Positions 57,820 to 64,000 of a stretch of 64,000 nt of DNA are shown here, one piece after another (the first letter of the stretch is position 1; the number at the start of each line of letters is the position of its first letter). The DNA lies in the NCBI GenBank assembly GCA_036346205.1, contig JARFJB010001964.1, positions 1,460,001-1,524,000 of the forward strand, read 5' to 3'. Both the position numbers and the translations under genes were made by a program. The notes beneath the pieces were generated by a model, which worked only from the letters and a program-made list of their open reading frames with translations, was not told the origin of the DNA and did no database searches. This DNA comes from Vesta saturnalis (lineage: Eukaryota > Arthropoda > Insecta > Coleoptera > Lampyridae).

Positions 57820-58265
57820 ATGGTGTTCTCATCAGAACAAGATGCCTTTATTTTAATTATATCGAATATGATGTATTTAAAAACATCACTCACGTCTTAT
57901 TACACGGTATGAAAACAAGCACTGTGTTTTCAAAGACGAATTAACTGACAGGCCGACTGTTTTAATCGAAGAAGTTGTTAATGACATTCAACAAAGAATG
58001 CAACAAAGTCCTAAAAATCTATTCCACAACTATCCGCTCAAACAGGTACGATTAAATCTACTGCGTTTATATAACCAGAAATATGGACATAATTTTGTAC
58101 AGGTTTGTCTACTGGTACTTGACACAAAGCTTAAAAATACGTTACATATGCATCCGTACCAAATTTCTTCTGTACAAAAGTGACATGTACGATTACAATC
58201 TTCGAGTGCAATATTGTCAATGGTTCAACGAACGTTTAAACAACAATAATTTACTGTTATTTACA
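57820..58265 (+). pseudogene. Mariner-type transposase, N-terminal copy
   Basis: The ATG at 57820 (MVFSS) starts the same N-terminus as the minus copy. Recognisable parts are KNLFHNYPLKQVRLNLLRLY and VQYCQWFNERLNNNNLLLF, with stops and frame changes. It breaks off just before the first catalytic Asp region, at the junction with the inverted copy. Confidence 0.7.
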
Positions 58266-59295
58266 GGTACTCAAAATGACCACCATTCATTTATTCATCA
58301 TATTTTCAAACACACGTTCAAGTTCAATTGGAGTTATATTGTTCATATCTTGTTGTATTGATCCATGCAATTCTTCGAGAGTATGTAGTCGATTTTAGAT
58401 ATATTAGTTTTAATTCGTCCAAACAAAACAAAATCTAAGGGCGTGAAGCCAGGATTTTGGTGGCGCAAACCTGTACTAATTATTCGGTCGCTATAAAATT
58501 GTTCCAGATACCTAATCGATTCATTAGCAGTGTGTGCAGTTACTCCATCTTGCTGGAAAAACCTAGTTGTTGCTCATCGTCATGTAAATTTTCTTTAATA
58601 GCTTGACGCAGAATATCACGATATCGTTCTCCATTTACGGTTTCATAAAAGAAAATAGACCCAATTATCCTCCTTCTTGACATAGCCACCCAATTGTAAA
58701 TGTGTTGATTTTTTGCCGCCCAACTTCTGTAATTTTGGCTGTTCACATAACCCGAGAAATGTATCCATGCTTTGTCTGAATAAAATGTTAAGTCTAACAA
58801 ATTATTGTTGTTTAAACGTACGTTGAACCGTTGACAATATTGCACCCAAAGATTAGAGTCTGGTGCATGTAATTGTTGTACAGAAGTAATTTTGTAAGGA
58901 TGCATATGTAACATCTTTTTTAAAGCTTTGTGACAAGTAGCAATGGACAAACCTGTAAAAAAATTATGTTCATATTTATGGTTACGTAAACGCAGTAGAT
59001 TTAATCGTACCTGTTTGAGCGGATAGTTGTGGAATAGATTTCTTGGGACTTTGTTGCATTCATTGTTCCACGTCATTAACAACTTCTGCAGTTAAAACAG
59101 TCGGCCTGCCTGTTAGCTTGTGTGTGCAAATACAGTACTTGTTTTCATACCGTGTAATAAGACGTGACTGATGTTTTTTAAATAGATCATATTCGACACT
59201 AACAACGAATAGCTCCTAGTTTCATCAGGGTTTCAGGTGCCACTGCGAAAATGTGCCATTAAGATAAATGCTTCGTGTTTTGATGAGAATACCAT
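58260..59295 (-). pseudogene. Mariner-type transposase, full-length relic (DD37D spacing)
   Basis: Starts at the ATG at 59295 (MVFSSKHEAFILMAHF) and is broken until 59082. The open part 59082-58540 has LFHNYPLKQVRLNLLRLR, VQYCQRFNVRLNNNN, FYSDKAWIHFSGYVNSQNYR (first Asp) and SRRRIIGSIFF. A frame change near 58560 leads to FFQQDGVTAHTANESIRYLE (second Asp) and GFTPLDFVLFGRIK (third Asp). There are 37 residues between the last two Asp. The C-terminus ITPIELERVFENM and GGHFEYL ends at the stop at 58260. All three catalytic Asp remain. Confidence 0.8.
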
Positions 59296-59562
59296 TGCAT
59301 ATCACATACATTCAACAAGATATACAATTCACCTTAAATGCTAACACATCACAATAGCTGTAACGTTAAGATGAAAGAACTTTGAATGTTGATTAGATCT
59401 AGAAGAAATTCGAAAAGACAGCAACAGAGTAGCAGTATGAGGTTATAAAATCAAACATTACGATTTAGTAATTTTTCGACCTGTAACAATCTAACTACAT
59501 TTAAAGTGCGAAATTTAAAATTGATCACGTGGGGGCCAAGCATTTACGAAAACCCGCTATCA

Positions 59563-59884
59563 TAAATCGCAATAATACACATGGTAGCCCACTCATACTA
59601 TATTACTAGTTGATCGGACTTAAAGACTTAATACAAGCAACGCTATACAAAAAGAAGTTGTTGACTCTATATATACCAATTATTAGTTTTACAGATTCAA
59701 TTTGATTAATATTAAAGTCCTTCAAAATTCAAATATTAATACGAAACTTTTTTCCACTTAAACTGTCCCGGCGTTAATAGTTTTTTTACTGTACATTTTC
59801 CATATGACGGCATTTAACGGAAAAGAACAATTTCTTATCTAAGAACCTCCTTAGTTTCAATATGTAAGAGGAAGGAGGATCTTA

Positions 59885-59949
<65 letters not shown>

Positions 59950-60301
59950 CAATAATTGATCTATAATCAATAATTTATGATCACGCACAACTCAATCCGG
60001 TTTGATAGAGATTTTAACAGGATTGTCCATTACTCATGAGTTGCTCGGAATTATAAAGAAAACACAAGAGCATTTCTAACTATGATTCAATAGCTGCTTC
60101 CTGTCAGGAGAACATTGCTCATTTGAGGATCTTCTAAAGCACAATTACACAAATGCATTAATGAACTATGCCAACGTTAGAGAAGGCCCAGATTACGCAA
60201 TCCTCGTGCATACGATGATGGGTGCCCAAGGCTCTCCTATAAAAACCGATCACGTATCCTACGGTGCATAAACCACCCTCTCAAAAATAAGGGTCTGCAA
60301 G
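59563..60301. other. Spacer with TA microsatellite
   Basis: A TA run at 59887-59945. No gene recognised elsewhere in this stretch. Confidence 0.6.
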
Positions 60302-60570
60302 GGTCTTCCAATGACAGACAAAGGCCACATGCTACATGGCATAGATACTGACCTTGTGCCTGAACTTAACCCCAGTGAGATAACGAAGGCCTTCTAACGT
60401 CGGTCGAGACGCCCAGCAAGCGCTTAACTAGATTAGGTATCCAGACCATATACGTATCCCCCCATGCAATACAGAGGTCTTACAACAGGTCAAGGTCACA
60501 TGCTACAGGGCATGGATACTGACCCCGTGCCTGAACGTAACCCCCACGAGATACTTAAGGCCTTCTAACG
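60302..60570. repeat. Two tandem units of about 172 bp
   Basis: Units at 60302-60400 and 60476-60570 share cacatgctacatggcatag, actgaccttgtgcctgaac and aaggccttctaacgt. They are GC-richer than the flanks. Possibly a short satellite remnant; no coding signal. Confidence 0.75.
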
Positions 60571-61001
60571 TGGGTTTATCCCTAATAGTTACGGGACCAG
60601 TAGTATTTAACCCTTCAAAGACCTCGGTGACCATGTGTTAACTCCGGCAACACTGCACAAAATCACCTGCAATATGATCGTTATCCGTAAGAACGTGAGA
60701 AAGCGATGAAATTTAGTCAGTTGAGATCGATACATTACAGTGTGAAAATCGAAAATTATTATTTTACTGAATTCTCGTTCGTAGTTGACGTGTTCATTAG
60801 TAGTTTCAAATAATGGAACCCAATTTTGTGTAGGTACCAAATTGGTATTTCAAACTCAATAGTTTTTGTTTATGTGTGCTTTGATGGTTACTAAAATGTG
60901 CTAAGAGTTTCCAAATAATATTGGATTTTGATATCCCCTCTTTGTACAAAAGTATCTTTGATGCATAATTGACTGTGACCGTATGGTGGCATTAGCCAAA
61001 C
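60571..61001. other. Spacer, nothing recognised
   Basis: The minus-strand ORF 60607-60840 has no known motif. It may include the noncoding 5' region of the piggyBac relic. Confidence 0.45.
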
Positions 61002-61100
61002 TTGAGAGAAAATGGTATCTTTTGTTCCAGGCGAAGTTTAACTCTCAAAGAGACCTTAGATATGGTGTACAACGACGAAGATGATAATAATGGTGTGTGT

Positions 61101-61141
<41 letters not shown>

Positions 61142-61756
61142 TGTGTGTGACATATACATATCACTACCGCAGCCGATCATACTGATAGACGACGATTCGA
61201 GTGATGAAGACGGTGGGGAAATGGATCATTTATCACATAACCAATTGTCAACTGCTGCAGACACACACATAACTGGCTTCGAAGATCTTTTAGAAGAAGC
61301 GCCAGAAAATGCACACAATGAAGAATGCAATGAAGGAGATTTCTAGAAAGTAAAGCTATTCCGTCTCAGAAATGTGGTTCAAGTAAATGTTAACGGAAAA
61401 CGAACTCAAACAGAAAGAAGCAAAAGAAAGTAAAAGAAACACTTACAAGACCTTAGATCGATGTGATATGCATAAAGAAAACCACAGTAATATTTCCGCA
61501 GCCAGATTATTTTGAATTTATAGGAAAATTTCCAACAGATTTATTTGAATTGTTTACTGATGACGGTGTTGTTCATTTATTAGTACAGAAATCAAATAAA
61601 TATGCGGCGTTTCTCAACTGTCCAGATCCCAAAATAGTATATGACGAAATAAAGTATTTCCTTGGTATACTGATTTTGATCAGGGACAACAGCTTTCCCG
61701 GAAAACGTTTTTACTGGGATTCTGAATCTGACATGGGTAATCAGTTAGTAAAGTAA
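61002..61756 (+). pseudogene. piggyBac-type transposase, 5' part, with embedded microsatellite
   Basis: The acidic N-terminus (LTLKETLDMVYNDEDDNN, then IILIDDDSSDEDGGEMDHLS) fits piggyBac-like transposases. A GT microsatellite at 61092-61148 is inserted within it and keeps the frame open as Val-Cys repeats. The frame changes near 61346. The DDE_Tnp_1_7-type domain begins in 61463-61756: FPTDLFELFTDDGVVHLLVQ, SNKYAAFLNCPDPKI, EIKYFLGILILIRDN and GKRFYWDSESDMGNQLV. It stops at 61756, before the catalytic Asp residues, and CA-rich satellite follows at once, so the 3' two-thirds are gone. Confidence 0.85.
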
Positions 61757-61761
61757 CTGAT

Positions 61762-61764
61762 ACA

Positions 61765-61803
<39 letters not shown>

Positions 61804-62975
61804 ACACACTCACACTCTCGCACACACGCACACTCATACACTTATACACTCACACACACTACACCTCACAATCACACACACACACACTTACACACACTCA
61901 CACAACTCACACACACACACTCACACACTCACACACACACTCACACACACTCACACACTCACACACTCACACACTCACACACTCACACACTCACACACTC
62001 ACACACTCACACTCACACACTCAAACACACTCACACACTCACACACTCACACACTCACACTCACACACACCCACACACCATCACATCACACATCACACAT
62101 TCACACACACACTCACACACTCACACACACACACACACACACTCACACACTCACACACACTCACACACTCACACACTCACACATCACCACACACTACACA
62201 CTCACACACCATCACACTCACACACTCACATAACTACACACTCACACACTCACACACACACACACTCACACAGTCACACTCTCACACACTCCCACACTCA
62301 CACTCACATACTCACACACACACATACTCACACACTCACACACATACACACTCACACACACACACACACACTCACACTATGACACACACACACACTCACA
62401 CACAGCACACACACACACTACACATCAACACTACACACTCACACACTCACACACTCACACACTCACACACTCACACACTCACACACTCACACACTCACAC
62501 ACTCACACACTCACACACTCACACTCACACTCACACTACACATCACACAACACTCACACACTCACACACTCACAACACTCACACACTCAACACACTCACA
62601 CACTCACACACTCACACACTCACACACTCACACTCACACACTCACACACTCACAACTCACACACTCACACACACACACACACACACACATACACACTCAC
62701 ATCACACACTCACACACACTCACACACACACACACTCACACACAACACTCACACACTCACACTCACACACACACTGAACACACTCACGACACACACACAA
62801 CTCAAACCTCACACAGGACACACACACACACACACACTCACACACACTCACACACACACAACACACAACACACTCAACATTCACACACACTCACGCTCAC
62901 ACACACTTACACTACCACATACTCCACACAATTCACAATCACATGCGCACACTCGCGCACCACACACACGCTCTC
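61762..62975. repeat. (CACACTCA)n-type satellite
   Basis: About 1.2 kb of CA repeats regularly broken by CT, mostly in 8-10 bp units (cacacactca). It abuts the truncated piggyBac frame. ORFs such as 62379-62777 are Thr-His-Ser artefacts. Confidence 0.97.
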
Positions 62976-63520
62976 AAGCACGCGCGTCTTAGCCGATCTT
63001 GACGAAACCTTGTCAAGCGTTACAAAATGATATAATAAGTCAATTTAGCGTTAGTAAAGAAAAAGTCGATTGTATAACCTTCTATATCTACAACTGCATC
63101 GGCCATATCTCAGGTATGGATTACAGCACAGGTTCGGGAAAAACGAAAGTGGCCTCGAGAAACGCCTGAAATTATTTACAGAATTGTATGTCCACCGCTA
63201 GAGGGCGTATTTGACAGTTGAAATTTTAAAACGCAAAATTTTCAAAATTTACTCTATTAAGGTATATTAAATATTATAATCAGATTCCTCGAAAATTCTG
63301 CAAATTTTTATTTGACAAGTTTTAGTCTATCTCTTCAAATAAGTGGGTGATAGTGAACCTTGTTACGAAAAACGTCTTTAATTCAGGTTCTGTTTGACCG
63401 ATTTTAATAAACTTTATGTTGTTTGAAAGAGCTTTTGTTAAACAATAGAAAATTTGTAAATTTGAAACAATCTGATTAATAACATAAATGCTAGAGGGCG
63501 CTGTTTAATATTTTTTAATA
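62976..63520. other. Unassigned stretch
   Basis: No ORF recognised. Words ctagagggcg(t/c) occur at 63199 and 63491 and may belong to the repeat family that follows. Confidence 0.5.
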
Positions 63521-64000
63521 TTGTGTTTTCTCTTTACAATTTTAAATGGAAGCATAAAAATTTAAGTAGATTAAATTAGTAATAAAACAGTGAAAACTGC
63601 AAGTCGATATCTTTTTCCTATCCTGAGATATCGTAAGAAACAGGTAAATGGCGGGAATGGTTCTTCCAACGTCTAGTAGGCTAATTCGCGTTAACGGAAA
63701 TTTTAAATTTAGTCTGGATGAAAAGATTACATTAGTCTGCAGTAATTTAAACTGTTATCATATTAATGTTGTGTTTTCTCTTTACAATTTTAAATGGAAG
63801 CATAAACATTTAAGTAGGACTTTAAAATGTAGACTAAATTAATAATAAAACAGTAAAACTGCAAGTCGATATCTTTTTCCTATCCTGAGATATCGTAAGA
63901 AACAGGTAATAGGCGGGAATTGTTGTTCCAACGTCTAGTAGGCTAGTTCGCGTTAACGGAAATTATTAAATTTAGTCTGGATAAAAAGATCTTACATTAG
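63521..64000. repeat. 248-bp tandem repeat, two copies, running off the window
   Basis: Copy 1 starts at 63521 (ttgtgttttctctttacaat) and copy 2 at 63769 with the same start. Shared blocks are ctgcaagtcgatatcttttt, cctgagatatcgtaagaaac and cgcgttaacggaaatt. The second copy ends at the window edge, so the array may continue. The ORF 63648-63842 is incidental. Confidence 0.85.

Larger units (their letters stand above)
57517..59562. mobile_element. Palindromic mariner-type transposon, tail-to-tail pair
   Basis: Outer inverted repeats begin gttttcgttaatgcttg on the left and the inverse of caagcatttacgaaaac on the right, followed by ccccacgtgatcaatttta in both. The arms extend inward through the transposase 5' parts (57517-58265 against about 58790-59562). 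The left gene is on plus and lacks its 3' half; the right gene is on minus and full length. They meet tail to tail at about 58265. It lies 220 bp from the end of the Polinton-type element 2. Confidence 0.8.

Noticed and set aside
62379..62777. 132-codon ORF
   Set aside because: Thr-His-Ser repeats from the CACACTCA satellite.
61762..62975. Possible CRISPR array because of regular short repeats
   Set aside because: No unique spacers; a simple CA-type satellite in a eukaryotic setting.

Overview
The window looks like arthropod, most likely insect, nuclear DNA. It is AT-rich, has no recognisable host protein gene, tRNA or rRNA, and is almost wholly built from decayed, nested mobile elements. 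The mix seen is Tc1/mariner-type, PIF/Harbinger, piggyBac, Polinton/Maverick-type, Penelope-like, jockey-like LINE and Ty3/gypsy, with long TA and GT/CA microsatellites. Several transposases carry GT-AG introns, which fits a eukaryotic nucleus. The insect call rests on the DD41D (DUF4817-type) and LPPYHC-type transposase families; species cannot be named from the sequence.

Layout. 1-9115: a palindromic head-to-head pair of DD41D transposase relics, a Polinton-type terminal fragment, a GT microsatellite and an intron-bearing DDE transposase relic. 9116-17704: an 8.6-kb element with AGT/ACT ends and long inverted repeats, holding a Tc1 copy (inside a TA microsatellite), two unrecognised ORFs, long AT-rich sequence and a Penelope-like RT/GIY-YIG relic with a hammerhead-like motif. 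17705-19860: mostly empty, with one CpG-rich patch and a possible exon. 19868-27185: an antisense jockey-like LINE split at its catalytic YIDD motif by two adjacent insertions, a DD41D element (21046-23110) and a Harbinger element (23122-25899, TSD TAA). 27404-31340: a second Harbinger relic and a second LINE relic. 31360-38669: a mosaic of foldback elements, an inverted pair of LINE 3' ends and copies of an unnamed repeat, joined at TA microsatellites. 38670-48261: a Ty3/gypsy element on the minus strand (LTRs, tRNA-Lys-type primer site, gag, protease, RT/RNase H, integrase) with a 2-kb nested insertion in its integrase. 48262-51676: GT/GC-rich microsatellite, then empty AT-rich DNA. 51683-57293: the most notable feature, a 5.6-kb palindromic Polinton-type element with a perfect 6-bp target duplication, each 2-kb arm carrying a decayed adenain-like protease gene. 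57517-59562: a tail-to-tail mariner-type pair. 59563-64000: satellite repeats and a piggyBac relic that contains one microsatellite and is cut short by another.

The coding regions do not form host pathways. Each belongs to an element and nearly all have stops, frame changes or lost catalytic residues. The recurring theme is inverted duplication: at least six separate palindromic structures occur, built from different element classes.
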